Source: an uncultured Bacteroidales bacterium (GTDB lineage Bacteria > Bacteroidota > Bacteroidia > Bacteroidales > Paludibacteraceae). From it: a DNA stretch of 22,097 bases. Position 1 is the first letter of the stretch. Every line of letters begins with the position of its first letter. The stretch lies in contig CALGHE010000149.1 in NCBI GenBank assembly GCA_937915765.1, positions 1-22,097 of the forward strand, in the 5' to 3' direction. The notes below the pieces were generated by a model. That model saw only the letters and a list, made by a program, of their open reading frames with translations, was not told where the DNA came from and ran no database searches. This document shows positions 1 to 6,965 of the stretch, piece by piece. Made by a program: the position numbers and the translations under genes.

Positions 1-1890
1 CAAAGTAGGCTCCCCCACGACCCCCGAGCCGTTTTCGACAACGTAAATATCAGGCTGCTTCACATTGTTCAGACCGTCGCCGATATAGAAACCGAGGTGC
101 GGCGGCTGGTTGTAAGCAGTGTTCTGCCAAGCAACGCCCATACGATAAACAGGGTCGTGCATCAGCGTGAAGAGTCTGTACTCGGTAGGGATTGTAGTTG
201 TGAAAATGGTAATCTTGCTTGGGTCGTTACCGTTCCAGAAAATCATCTCCTCGCGCCAGTCGCCGAAGATGTCAGCAGAAAGGCAAGGCGTGGCCTTCGT
301 TGAGTTGCAAGAAGATGCCGCCTCCACGTCGTACACGCTGAACAGACGCGTAGTTCCGTTTCCGTTCCACTTGTCCAGCTTGTTTCCGTCGAGCAGTTCG
401 TCCTGCAAGTCACCGTCCCAATAGATACGGAAATTGACCGACGGACGTTTAGAGGATATCACGTTGCCTTTGCAGTCGTAAACATTGCCGTTAGCAGTGC
501 TCCAGCACTCAAAGCCGGGGTATTTCGCGTCAATATCAGCAGCAAGCCCGCGCCCAACATCGCTGTTAGTTTTCTCTCCGAAGATAACCTTTCCCGTCCT
601 CAGATTACGCAGTTCAAACCCATAAGCGCTGCCATCCTCCTCATGCACAAACCAGCCTTCGAGGTCAGCCGTAGAAGGGTCTAAGTCCGACACATGCATA
701 GCGTCGCCATGACCGAAGCCAGTTCTGTAATAAAGCGAGCCGTCATGGTCAATGCAGGCAGAGCCGTATATAATTTCGTCAAATCCGTCATTATCCACAT
801 CAGCGACAGACAAGTTATGATAACCTTCGCCATAAGCGCCGGAGTCGCTGTTGCCAGAGTCGTAAGCCCATCTCTGCACAAGCTTGCCGTTTTTGAAGTC
901 ATAAGCCGTAAGCGTGGAGCGCGTGTAATAACCGCGGCACATAACAAGACTTGGATGCACACCGTCAAGATAGGCCGTGCAAGCGAGGAAACGGTCCACA
1001 CGGTTTCCGTATTTGTCGCCCCAGCTGCTCACCGTGCCGCGTGCCGGAGTGAAAGCCACCGACGAGAGAGCCTCGCCAGTTTCGCCTTTAAACATAGTAA
1101 GATACTCCGGACCGCTCAGAACGTAACCGCTGCTGTTTCTGTAATCTTTGTTAGGGTCGTCCGAGCCCATAAGCACAAAATTGCCCATTCCATCGACAGT
1201 TCCGGGCGCTGTTTTGCATGCGACCTCCGCTTTTCCGTCGCCATCATAGTCATAAACTTGGAATTGCGTATAGTGCGCACCCGCCCTGATATTTATACCG
1301 AGGTCTATCCGCCACAAAAAAGTTCCGTCAAGCTTGTATGCGTCAATATATACGTTTCCGGTAGTGCCGGACTTGGAATTGTCCTGTGCGTTAGAGGGGT
1401 CCCACTTTACGACAAGCTCATACTCGCCATCGCCGTCGAGGTCGCCCACGCTGCAGTCGTTAGGAGTATAAGAGCAACCGCCGGTACCGTTGGCGGGACG
1501 CTTCAGCTGCAGAGACTTGTAACTGTTAGCCCACACCAAAGCGGTCTTTGAAGAGTGCGTTTCCACACCATCCACAACAGTTTTTATCACATACGTTGAA
1601 TTTGCAGAACCGCCAGCATCTGTGTAATTCGTGCTTGACGTGACAGGAACGCTATTTACGAGAACGCCGTCCCTATAAATATTAAAACCAGCCGATTCGT
1701 TGTCCGTTCCAAGGAAACGCCAGCTAAGGAAAACCCCGCCATTGACCTTAACCGCAACTACTCCGCGGTCCAAAGCCTCCATCTGACGAGAGGCAGCATT
1801 TGCAAAGCCCGTTGCCATAACAGACAACAAGGCTGCAAATACCAGAGTCAACTTTGGAAAAATATAAAACAAATTCGTGGTGTTTTTCAT
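1..1890 (-). CDS. Secreted rhamnogalacturonan lyase, PL11 family (3' end outside window)
   Basis: Read from ATG at 1890 the frame stays open to base 1 for 630 codons, so the C-terminus is missing. Residues 1-32 form a signal peptide (hydrophobic core about 14-30, ending AFANA-like). Residues about 35-115 look like the N-terminal Ig/FnIII-like domain of PL11 (FLSWRFLGTD, FNIYRDG). From about 120 to 608 follows the large propeller with repeated calcium-type loops, DLDGDGEYE (150-158), DYDGDGKAE (214-222) and DVDNDGFDE (364-372), plus GYHNLSVADVD and FGDWREEMI (542-550), all typical of the YesW-type rhamnogalacturonan endolyases. The family cleaves the rhamnose-galacturonate backbone of pectin by beta-elimination outside the cytoplasm. 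The propeller seems to end near 608 (LGFYIGDG), so residues after that begin a C-terminal extension of unknown length. A polysaccharide utilisation locus may continue to the left; none of it is visible here. Confidence 0.93.
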   Translation of the reverse strand, partial: MKNTTNLFYIFPKLTLVFAALLSVMATGFANAASRQMEALDRGVVAVKVNGGVFLSWRFLGTDNESAGFNIYRDGVLVNSVPVTSSTNYTDAGGSANSTYVIKTVVDGVETHSSKTALVWANSYKSLQLKRPANGTGGCSYTPNDCSVGDLDGDGEYELVVKWDPSNAQDNSKSGTTGNVYIDAYKLDGTFLWRIDLGINIRAGAHYTQFQVYDYDGDGKAEVACKTAPGTVDGMGNFVLMGSDDPNKDYRNSSGYVLSGPEYLTMFKGETGEALSSVAFTPARGTVSSWGDKYGNRVDRFLACTAYLDGVHPSLVMCRGYYTRSTLTAYDFKNGKLVQRWAYDSGNSDSGAYGEGYHNLSVADVDNDGFDEIIYGSACIDHDGSLYYRTGFGHGDAMHVSDLDPSTADLEGWFVHEEDGSAYGFELRNLRTGKVIFGEKTNSDVGRGLAADIDAKYPGFECWSTANGNVYDCKGNVISSKRPSVNFRIYWDGDLQDELLDGNKLDKWNGNGTTRLFSVYDVEAASSCNSTKATPCLSADIFGDWREEMIFWNGNDPSKITIFTTTIPTEYRLFTLMHDPVYRMGVAWQNTAYNQPPHLGFYIGDGLNNVKQPDIYVVENGSGVVGEPTL

Positions 1891-1943
1891 AACAATCTAA
1901 TTTCTATCGTTCTACAACATATCTGTAACTAAATTCCATGTCG

Positions 1944-1951
1944 CAAGTATA
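1944..1951 (-). promoter_or_regulatory. Possible -7 box of the PL11 lyase gene
   Basis: On the minus strand the octamer TATACTTG, followed by C, differs at one base from the Bacteroidetes -7 consensus TAnnTTTG. It lies 53 bases upstream of the ATG, giving a leader of roughly 45-50 nt. No convincing TTTG is seen about 20 bp further upstream, so this is tentative. Confidence 0.3.
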
Positions 1952-2146
1952 AACAATATCGTAAAAACGAGGCGTAGATTAATGTAACAAAGAAGAATGA
2001 AACATTTCCCCAAACAAAACATTCACCTAAAAACAAACCAACAAATATCTATATATCAACAAATTAACCGCTAACAAATCTTTTCAGTTCAAAATTTTGC
2101 TTAACAAAAAACACTCTTTAATGTAACATTATTACCCCATAACGCT

Positions 2147-2172
2147 AAAAAAAAGAGGACTTTAAAGCCCTC
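2147..2172 (-). terminator. Intrinsic terminator after mnmD
   Basis: On the minus strand GAGGGC-TTTAAA-GTCCTC forms a 6-bp stem (one G-T pair) that the palindromic loop can extend, followed by eight T residues. It lies about 135 bases past the mnmD stop and ahead of the PL11 lyase leader, so it separates the two transcripts. Confidence 0.75.
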
Positions 2173-2307
2173 CGAACCAAGTTAGCAGAAACACCCAAGT
2201 CCCGCTCTTCCTAAATCACGATTTACAAATTTCACATCTTTCAAATTTTATACTCCTTTCACGTTAGATTTATTCGCTAATCTCACACGCAGAAAGAAGA
2301 CCCTGAC

Positions 2308-2967
2308 CTATAACTTCCTCGCTCTCAGCATTTCACGTTTACCTGGAGGGCCAGGCAAGCGCTCCGTAGTAAAACCTACAGCCTGCAACATACGTCTGAC
2401 AACCCCTTTTGCACAGTATGTCACAAAAATTCCGCCATCGTTCATCTGCTCGTAAATATGCCTAAATATCTCTTCGCTCCACATATCAGGCTGCTTGTCT
2501 GGCGCAAAAGCGTCAAAATAGACAAGGTCGAATCTGTCTTCAAAAACGGTCTTTGTCAAGTCTCCATGAATCTTTTTCAGCACAAATCTCTCCGAAATAG
2601 CAACAGACGTGTTCCATTCCGCATCATGGAGTTTGCTAAAATTAGCCTTATCTTCATGACTATCAAACCCAAAGTCAAGCGAATCAACTAATTCTTTAGA
2701 AAGAGGATAAAGTTCGATAGAAGAGTAACTCACGCACTTTTCCAGTCGGTCCGCAGCCTTTAACGTGAGCATCGCATTCAGGCCCGTGCCGAAACCAATC
2801 TCAAGCACTGACAGTTCACTCTTCTCATGCGCCTCAAGCCCTGTCTTTATAAAGACATGGAGCGACTCCGTCAAGGCTCCGTTTGTAGAATGATAATGTT
2901 CGTCCATCTCCGGCAAATAAAGAGTCGAAGAGCCGTCGGACGTTTTTTGTACTTCAATTTTCCTCAT
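2308..2967 (-). CDS. mnmD: tRNA 5-methylaminomethyl-2-thiouridine-forming methyltransferase, stand-alone MnmD
   Basis: A 219-residue cytoplasmic SAM-dependent methyltransferase matching the N-terminal (MnmC2/DUF752) half of MnmC. It converts nm5(s2)U34 to mnm5(s2)U34 in tRNA anticodons. Diagnostic segments: EHYHSTNGALTESLHVF (23-39), SAM loop LEIGFGTGLNA (55-65), DAFAPDKQPDMW (152-163), TYCAKGVVRRML (183-194) and LPGPPGKREM (204-213). The oxidoreductase (MnmC1) half is absent, as in other organisms with separate MnmD. The frame can be opened at TTG 2976 or GTG 2970, but ATG at 2967 is preferred: it begins directly with the conserved N-terminus and has AAAGG 10 bases upstream. The upstream M24 gene ends at 2973, so the two genes are almost certainly cotranscribed. 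A terminator follows at 2147-2172. Confidence 0.92.
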   Translation of the reverse strand: MRKIEVQKTSDGSSTLYLPEMDEHYHSTNGALTESLHVFIKTGLEAHEKSELSVLEIGFGTGLNAMLTLKAADRLEKCVSYSSIELYPLSKELVDSLDFGFDSHEDKANFSKLHDAEWNTSVAISERFVLKKIHGDLTKTVFEDRFDLVYFDAFAPDKQPDMWSEEIFRHIYEQMNDGGIFVTYCAKGVVRRMLQAVGFTTERLPGPPGKREMLRARKL

Positions 2968-2972
2968 CACAT

Positions 2973-4136
2973 TCAAACCTTTAGTTCCACAATATTCTCA
3001 GGCGCAAAAGAAACGCACTCCATAGAGCTATCTTTATGCACAATGTATGTATTTTCGTTACCAACCGCACCTATACCGTCTATCACAAATTTAGGCTCTA
3101 TGGCGATAGTCATTCCGTCCTGCAGAATCATTTTGCTCTTAGGCGCCAGCACCGGCAGCTCGTTAAGCACAAGCCCTATTCCGTGTCCGATAAAACCCGC
3201 TTTCTGCCGTCTGCCCATAAAGCAATCATCTAGGCCGCTGCGCTTTGCAATCTCCACAGCCTTGTTGTACAGTTCACAGCAAGCCACCCCCTCCTGCCCC
3301 ATCAGCGCCACTTCGTTCAGAATCTCTATTGAGACCTGATGCGCGTACAGAGCTTTTTCCGTCGTTTTACCAACCGAGAACACACGGGTCTGGTCACAAT
3401 GATAACCGTTATAATTACCGCAAATATCCACAAGCACGGTCTGCCCCTCACAAAGCGGCGTTCCGTTCTGTCCCACCGGAACCGTAGGATTCAGTCCGGC
3501 CCCGCCAAGAGCAAAATCATAGACCGACGGAGTTCCTGCGTTGTCGCCGCTAAGAACCGCGCCCATGTAAATCTCCATAGATTGCCCAAAGACCCTTACA
3601 ACACCAAGGCTGCCACGCTTGCGCGCCTCACGCTCCATCTCTATCGCAAACTCATTGTCCGTCATACCCGGTCTAAAAAGGGACGGGAAAGCCATAATAG
3701 CCTCAGACTGCTTTCTGCCGCCCTGACGCACAAGTTCCAGCTCAAAAGGAGTCTTAACCGCCCTTATCTCACGAATTTTGTGAGTAGAGTTTGACGTTAC
3801 CGCGTCTGGAAATATTTTTGAGATGCGAAGCCACTCGGAGTGAGTCATCTCGTCCTCTTCCAACCATATCGATTTGGGCAGCCTCACAGACCGCTCTGCC
3901 AAAAGCTCCGGAAGCTGCTCCGGCTTACGGATATAGACTGCATTCTCCCAGTCCAGACCCGACGGACGCCTTACAAAACAGATTGTAACGTCTCTGTCCA
4001 TATAGACAAATCCGGCAAACAGAGTTCCCGTGAGATAAATTATGTTCGTGTTTGACGATATAAGGCACGCCTCCACACCGTCTTCAAGCATACGCCGGCG
4101 CACACGCTCCTGACGCAGCACATACTCTTTCTGCAT
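2973..4136 (-). CDS. M24-family metallopeptidase (Xaa-Pro aminopeptidase-like)
   Basis: 387 residues with the two-domain layout of aminopeptidase P-like proteins: a creatinase-type N-terminal domain (about 1-130, with SSNTNIIYLTG at 27-37) and a pita-bread catalytic domain (about 135-380). All five metal ligands of the family are in place: D237 (VLVDICG), D248 (HCDQTR), H318 (GHGIG), E347 (AIEPKF) and E361 (GNENTY). No signal peptide is present, so it should act in the cytoplasm on peptides, probably X-Pro dipeptides; substrate preference cannot be read from the sequence. It starts at ATG 4136, only about 15 nt after a good -7 box, and its stop lies 5 bases ahead of the mnmD ATG, so the two form an operon. 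Whether the peptidase is functionally linked to tRNA modification is unknown. Confidence 0.92.
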   Translation of the reverse strand: MQKEYVLRQERVRRRMLEDGVEACLISSNTNIIYLTGTLFAGFVYMDRDVTICFVRRPSGLDWENAVYIRKPEQLPELLAERSVRLPKSIWLEEDEMTHSEWLRISKIFPDAVTSNSTHKIREIRAVKTPFELELVRQGGRKQSEAIMAFPSLFRPGMTDNEFAIEMEREARKRGSLGVVRVFGQSMEIYMGAVLSGDNAGTPSVYDFALGGAGLNPTVPVGQNGTPLCEGQTVLVDICGNYNGYHCDQTRVFSVGKTTEKALYAHQVSIEILNEVALMGQEGVACCELYNKAVEIAKRSGLDDCFMGRRQKAGFIGHGIGLVLNELPVLAPKSKMILQDGMTIAIEPKFVIDGIGAVGNENTYIVHKDSSMECVSFAPENIVELKV

Positions 4137-4150
4137 TTTAATTTTTTTGA

Positions 4151-4180
4151 CAAATATAAGGTGAGTTCTATAAAATCACC
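4151..4180 (-). promoter_or_regulatory. Promoter of the M24-mnmD operon with an adjacent inverted repeat
   Basis: On the minus strand TATATTTG (4158-4151) fits the -7 consensus TAnnTTTG exactly, 14 bases before the ATG. No -33 TTTG is evident. Instead the region directly upstream holds an inverted repeat, GGTGA/TCACC (4160-4164 and 4176-4180), which extends imperfectly inward. A repressor or activator site is a reasonable inference. Confidence 0.5.
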
Positions 4181-4308
4181 GTTTATAATTAAAAAGTACA
4201 AATCGTGGATTGATAAACTTTTCGGCACTTTTTGATTCATTCCGGCAACTTGCTGATTATCAGTCGGTCTCAGTACCCGCACGACTTTCTTCTTTAACTC
4301 AGCAATTT

Positions 4309-4345
4309 CCTCGAAATAAATTTAAAAATCCTTCGAAATGAATTT
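4309..4345. repeat. Imperfect 13-bp direct repeat, 22-bp period
   Basis: TCGAAATAAATTT (4311-4323) and TCGAAATGAATTT (4333-4345) differ at one base, and each is preceded by CC or CCT. The 22-bp spacing equals about two helical turns. They lie in the gap between nfo and the M24 gene, about 175-210 bases from the M24 start. Function unknown. Confidence 0.45.
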
Positions 4346-4371
4346 ATAGAACCCACCATAAAACAAAATGT

Positions 4372-5217
4372 TTACAAATCGGCCACAGACCTCAGATAAG
4401 CGATTTCGTCCGCCCACTTAGCTTCGTCCGGAGTTTCGAGAATCAACGGAATATTGTCAAAACGACAGTCCTTCATTATATACTCAAAGGCTGCATTTCC
4501 TATAGCGCCAACACCAATGCTCTCGTGTCTGTCCACCTTAGAGCCTACGCCCTTCTTAGAGTCGTTCAGGTGCATAGCTCTCAAGTAACCGAAACCGACA
4601 ACCTCGTCAAATTTGCAGAAAACAGCGTCCAAAGCCTCTTTTGTCACCAAATCGTAACCAGCAGCAAATGTGTGACAAGTGTCTATGCAGACCCCAACGC
4701 GGCTCTTGTCTTCCACACGGTCTATTATGTAACGAATCTCTTCAAACTTATTGCCAACGTTGCTGCCTTGTCCGGCGGTGTTCTCTATCACGGCACAAAC
4801 ACCGTCTGTTTTGTCGAGAGCAATATTTATGGACTCGGCAATACGATTCAGACACTCCTCTACCGAAATTTCCTTCAGATGGCTTCCCGGATGAAAATTA
4901 AGCAGTTGCAGACCGAGCTGCTCGCAGCGTTGCATTTCGTCAAGGAAAGCGGCTCTTGACTTTTCTATCAGAGTGTCGTCCGGATGCCCCAGATTGATAA
5001 GGTAGCTGTCATGAGGCAATATATAACGAGGGTCGAAACCGCAGTCGTCGCAATTTTTCTTAAAAGCCTCTATACTTTTTTGCGACAAAGGCGCGGAGAC
5101 CCACTGCCTCTGATTTTTTGTGAACAGAGCGAAAGCGTTCGCCCCTATATTTTTTGCGTTCAGCGGCGCATTTTCCACACCGCCCGACGCGCTAACATGA
5201 GCGCCAATAAACTTCAT
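4372..5217 (-). CDS. nfo: Deoxyribonuclease IV (AP endonuclease Nfo)
   Basis: 281 residues, close to the 285 of E. coli endonuclease IV. It incises DNA 5' to abasic sites in base excision repair, in the cytoplasm. The whole TIM-barrel protein is present, starting MKFIGAHVSASGG. All nine zinc ligands known from E. coli Nfo occur at the same residue numbers: H69, H109, E145, D179, H182, H216, D229, H231 and E261. The frame could be opened three codons earlier at TTG 5226, but ATG 5217 gives the family's usual N-terminus. No terminator is obvious after the stop before the M24 promoter, so partial read-through into the M24-mnmD operon is possible. I could not identify the promoter with confidence. 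Confidence 0.97.
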   Translation of the reverse strand: MKFIGAHVSASGGVENAPLNAKNIGANAFALFTKNQRQWVSAPLSQKSIEAFKKNCDDCGFDPRYILPHDSYLINLGHPDDTLIEKSRAAFLDEMQRCEQLGLQLLNFHPGSHLKEISVEECLNRIAESINIALDKTDGVCAVIENTAGQGSNVGNKFEEIRYIIDRVEDKSRVGVCIDTCHTFAAGYDLVTKEALDAVFCKFDEVVGFGYLRAMHLNDSKKGVGSKVDRHESIGVGAIGNAAFEYIMKDCRFDNIPLILETPDEAKWADEIAYLRSVADL

Positions 5218-5437
5218 AAGCCACAATTAAGATAAATGACACATCTATGGCAATTTCTATAAACTAAACCGATATGACTTTGAAAAACATTTTGCCTTTG
5301 CTGCTTACATTTGCAAAGAAACGATGCGGACATCGTAACAGTGCGAATATGAGTAAGATAGGCAAAAAAGGATTCAAAAACGTCCGAAACGAATTTCATA
5401 ACATGAAAATCACAAAACGTAATTTTAGAATCTGCCG

Positions 5438-5466
5438 AAAAAAAGGGACGTCCGCAAGGACATCCC
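5438..5466 (-). terminator. Strong intrinsic terminator after gapA
   Basis: On the minus strand GGGATGTCC-TTGC-GGACGTCCC makes a 9-bp stem with one T-G pair and a 4-base loop, followed by seven T residues, 28 bases past the gapA stop. Confidence 0.9.
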
Positions 5467-5494
5467 TCTAAAATTTATTACCACTAAAGTCAAA

Positions 5495-6493
5495 TTACTT
5501 AGCAATAACGCGAGCCATTTCCAACACCTTGTTAGAATAACCCCATTCGTTGTCGTACCAAGAAACAACCTTAACGAAAGTAGGATCCAACTGGATACCA
5601 GCCTTAGCGTCGAAGATAGAAGTACGAGCGTCGTTACGGAAGTCTGTAGAAACAACAGCTTCGTCAGTGTAACCAAGGATACCCTTCAAAGAACCTTCAG
5701 AAGCTTCCTTCATTGCAGCGCAGATCTGTTCGTAAGTAGCTTCCTTGTTCAATTCAACTGTCAAGTCAACTACAGAAACGTCAGAAGTAGGAACACGCAT
5801 TGACATACCAGTCAACTTGCCGTTCAATTCAGGAAGAACAACACCTACTGCCTTAGCAGCACCTGTTGAAGAAGGGATGATATTTTCAAGGATACCGCGA
5901 CCACCTCTCCAGTCTTTCTTAGAAGGACCGTCAACTGTCTTCTGAGTAGCAGTTGCAGCGTGAACAGTAGTCATCAAACCTCTCTTGATACCGAACTTGT
6001 CGTTCAACACCTTAGAGATAGGAGCCAAACAGTTAGTAGTACAAGAAGCGTTAGAGATGATATCTTCACCTTTGTAAGTGTCGTGGTTTACACCATAAAC
6101 GAACATAGGAGTCTTATCCTTTGCAGGAGCTGACATAATAACTTTCTTAGCACCAGCCTGGATGTGTTTGCGTGCAGTTTCGTCTGTCAAGAAGAAACCT
6201 GTAGATTCAACTACAACTTCAGCACCAACTTCGTTCCACTTCAAGTTAGCTGGGTCCATTTCAGCTGTCAAACGGATTTTGTTACCGTTAACAATCATGA
6301 AATTTCCATCAACCTTGATGTCACCCTGGAACTGACCGTGAACTGAGTCATACTTAAGCATGTAAGCCAAATAGTCAGCGTCCAAAAGGTCGTTGATACC
6401 TACAACCTGAATATCGTTGCTGAAGTTTTCTACTGCAGCACGGAAAACCATACGGCCGATACGACCGAACCCGTTAATACCAATTTTAATCAT
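5495..6493 (-). CDS. gapA: Glyceraldehyde-3-phosphate dehydrogenase, type I
   Basis: 332 residues, full length. It catalyses the NAD-dependent oxidative phosphorylation of glyceraldehyde 3-phosphate in glycolysis. Visible features are the Rossmann start INGFGRIGR (6-14), the active-site segment SNASCTTNC with catalytic C151 and its partner H178 (TTVHAAT), and the C-terminal SWYDNEWGYS (311-320). N34-D35 after the second strand fits NAD rather than NADP preference. Codon use is markedly narrower than in the neighbours (arginine mostly CGT, glycine mostly GGT, for example), as expected of a very highly expressed gene. It starts at ATG 6493, 98 bases after the stop of a tiny lipoprotein gene on the same strand with no terminator between, so some cotranscription is possible. 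A strong terminator follows at 5438-5466. Confidence 0.98.
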   Translation of the reverse strand: MIKIGINGFGRIGRMVFRAAVENFSNDIQVVGINDLLDADYLAYMLKYDSVHGQFQGDIKVDGNFMIVNGNKIRLTAEMDPANLKWNEVGAEVVVESTGFFLTDETARKHIQAGAKKVIMSAPAKDKTPMFVYGVNHDTYKGEDIISNASCTTNCLAPISKVLNDKFGIKRGLMTTVHAATATQKTVDGPSKKDWRGGRGILENIIPSSTGAAKAVGVVLPELNGKLTGMSMRVPTSDVSVVDLTVELNKEATYEQICAAMKEASEGSLKGILGYTDEAVVSTDFRNDARTSIFDAKAGIQLDPTFVKVVSWYDNEWGYSNKVLEMARVIAK

Positions 6494-6591
6494 CTTGTAT
6501 AAATTTTATAAAAAAAGTTATTTAATAATAATCCTACTCAACCGCAAAACAAAACGTCGAGCCTAAATGTGTCTTCACAAAAACAAAGCCG

Positions 6592-6726
6592 TCACGCCAA
6601 CTGCTCCCCTCTGCTGTCCTGAACATCTAACTGTCCGTAACCGCAGCCGCAGTCCGACGATTTGCACGACACCAACGCAAGTGCCGCCAACATAATCGCA
6701 AAAGCAATCTTCACCTTCATTTTCAT
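6592..6726 (-). CDS. Tiny lipoprotein (44 aa), paralogue of the next gene upstream
   Basis: ATG at 6726 (a second in-frame ATG two codons later) opens a 44-residue frame ending TGA. Basic residues, a hydrophobic stretch and the lipobox ALVSC give a clear lipoprotein signal with lipidated C21. The mature part is only 24 residues, SCKSSDCGCGYGQ followed by a polar tail ending EQLA. It resembles the product of 6742-6870 in the motif SCKS-x-x-C-x-GYG and in the tail, so the pair probably arose by tandem duplication. The two genes are 15 bases apart and presumably cotranscribed. It should be anchored in a membrane facing the periplasm or cell surface. Function unknown; two extra cysteines could bind metal or form disulphides. 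Confidence 0.75.
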   Translation of the reverse strand: MKMKVKIAFAIMLAALALVSCKSSDCGCGYGQLDVQDSRGEQLA

Positions 6727-6741
6727 TACAGAACATTTAAT

Positions 6742-6870
6742 TTAAGCATACTGCTCTACCTGCTGTTCGCTCTGCTGAGCCTCTCCATAACCCGGACACT
6801 CCTTTGACTTGCAAGAGCTCAACAACGCTGCACAGAAAGCAACTGCTACAATCCACTTTATTGTTTTCAT
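6742..6870 (-). CDS. Tiny lipoprotein (42 aa)
   Basis: ATG at 6870 opens 42 codons ending TAA. The start MKTIKW, a hydrophobic core and the lipobox LLSSC are a textbook lipoprotein signal with lipidated C20. The mature peptide has 23 residues: CKSKECPGYG, then a Gln/Glu-rich tail ending EQYA. One further cysteine (C25) is conserved in the paralogue at 6592-6726. A good -7 box lies about 40 bases upstream (6910-6917), so the pair may have its own promoter. The gene lies 95 bases after the stop of the Lnb-like gene, whose proposed job is to acylate lipoprotein N-termini. I know no function for such small proteins. They could be structural outer-membrane lipoproteins or peptide-like factors. Confidence 0.78.
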   Translation of the reverse strand: MKTIKWIVAVAFCAALLSSCKSKECPGYGEAQQSEQQVEQYA

Positions 6871-6909
6871 ATTCTATAATTTAAGTTCGTTAATATTTAT
6901 ATTTTTATG

Positions 6910-6917
6910 CAAAAATA
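6910..6917 (-). promoter_or_regulatory. -7 box for the tiny-lipoprotein genes
   Basis: TATTTTTG on the minus strand fits TAnnTTTG exactly. Transcription would begin near 6903, about 33 nt before the ATG at 6870. The -33 region is AT-rich without a clear TTTG. Confidence 0.4.
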
Positions 6918-6965
6918 AATCTTTTTATGATATAATCGCACTTTCTGCATAAAAAAATTCACCTT

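Larger units (their letters stand above)
1891..2307. other. AT-rich intergenic region
   Basis: 417 bp between the PL11 lyase start and the end of mnmD. It holds a possible lyase promoter (1944-1951) and the terminator of the mnmD transcript (2147-2172). The rest is AT-rich. I see no open frame with a plausible protein, no RNA gene and no long repeat. Confidence 0.7.

Noticed and set aside
694..1551. A 285-codon open frame on the plus strand
   Set aside because: Antisense to the PL11 lyase, whose domains and calcium loops are clearly on the minus strand.
4040..4282. 80-codon minus-strand frame upstream of the M24 gene
   Set aside because: It overlaps the M24 gene in another frame and covers its promoter; no protein-like features.
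5274..5471. Short basic frame (65 codons) on the plus strand between nfo and gapA
   Set aside because: Very Lys/Arg-rich and it runs through the gapA terminator; a TACATTTG box lies within it but no convincing complete promoter or conserved protein feature is seen.
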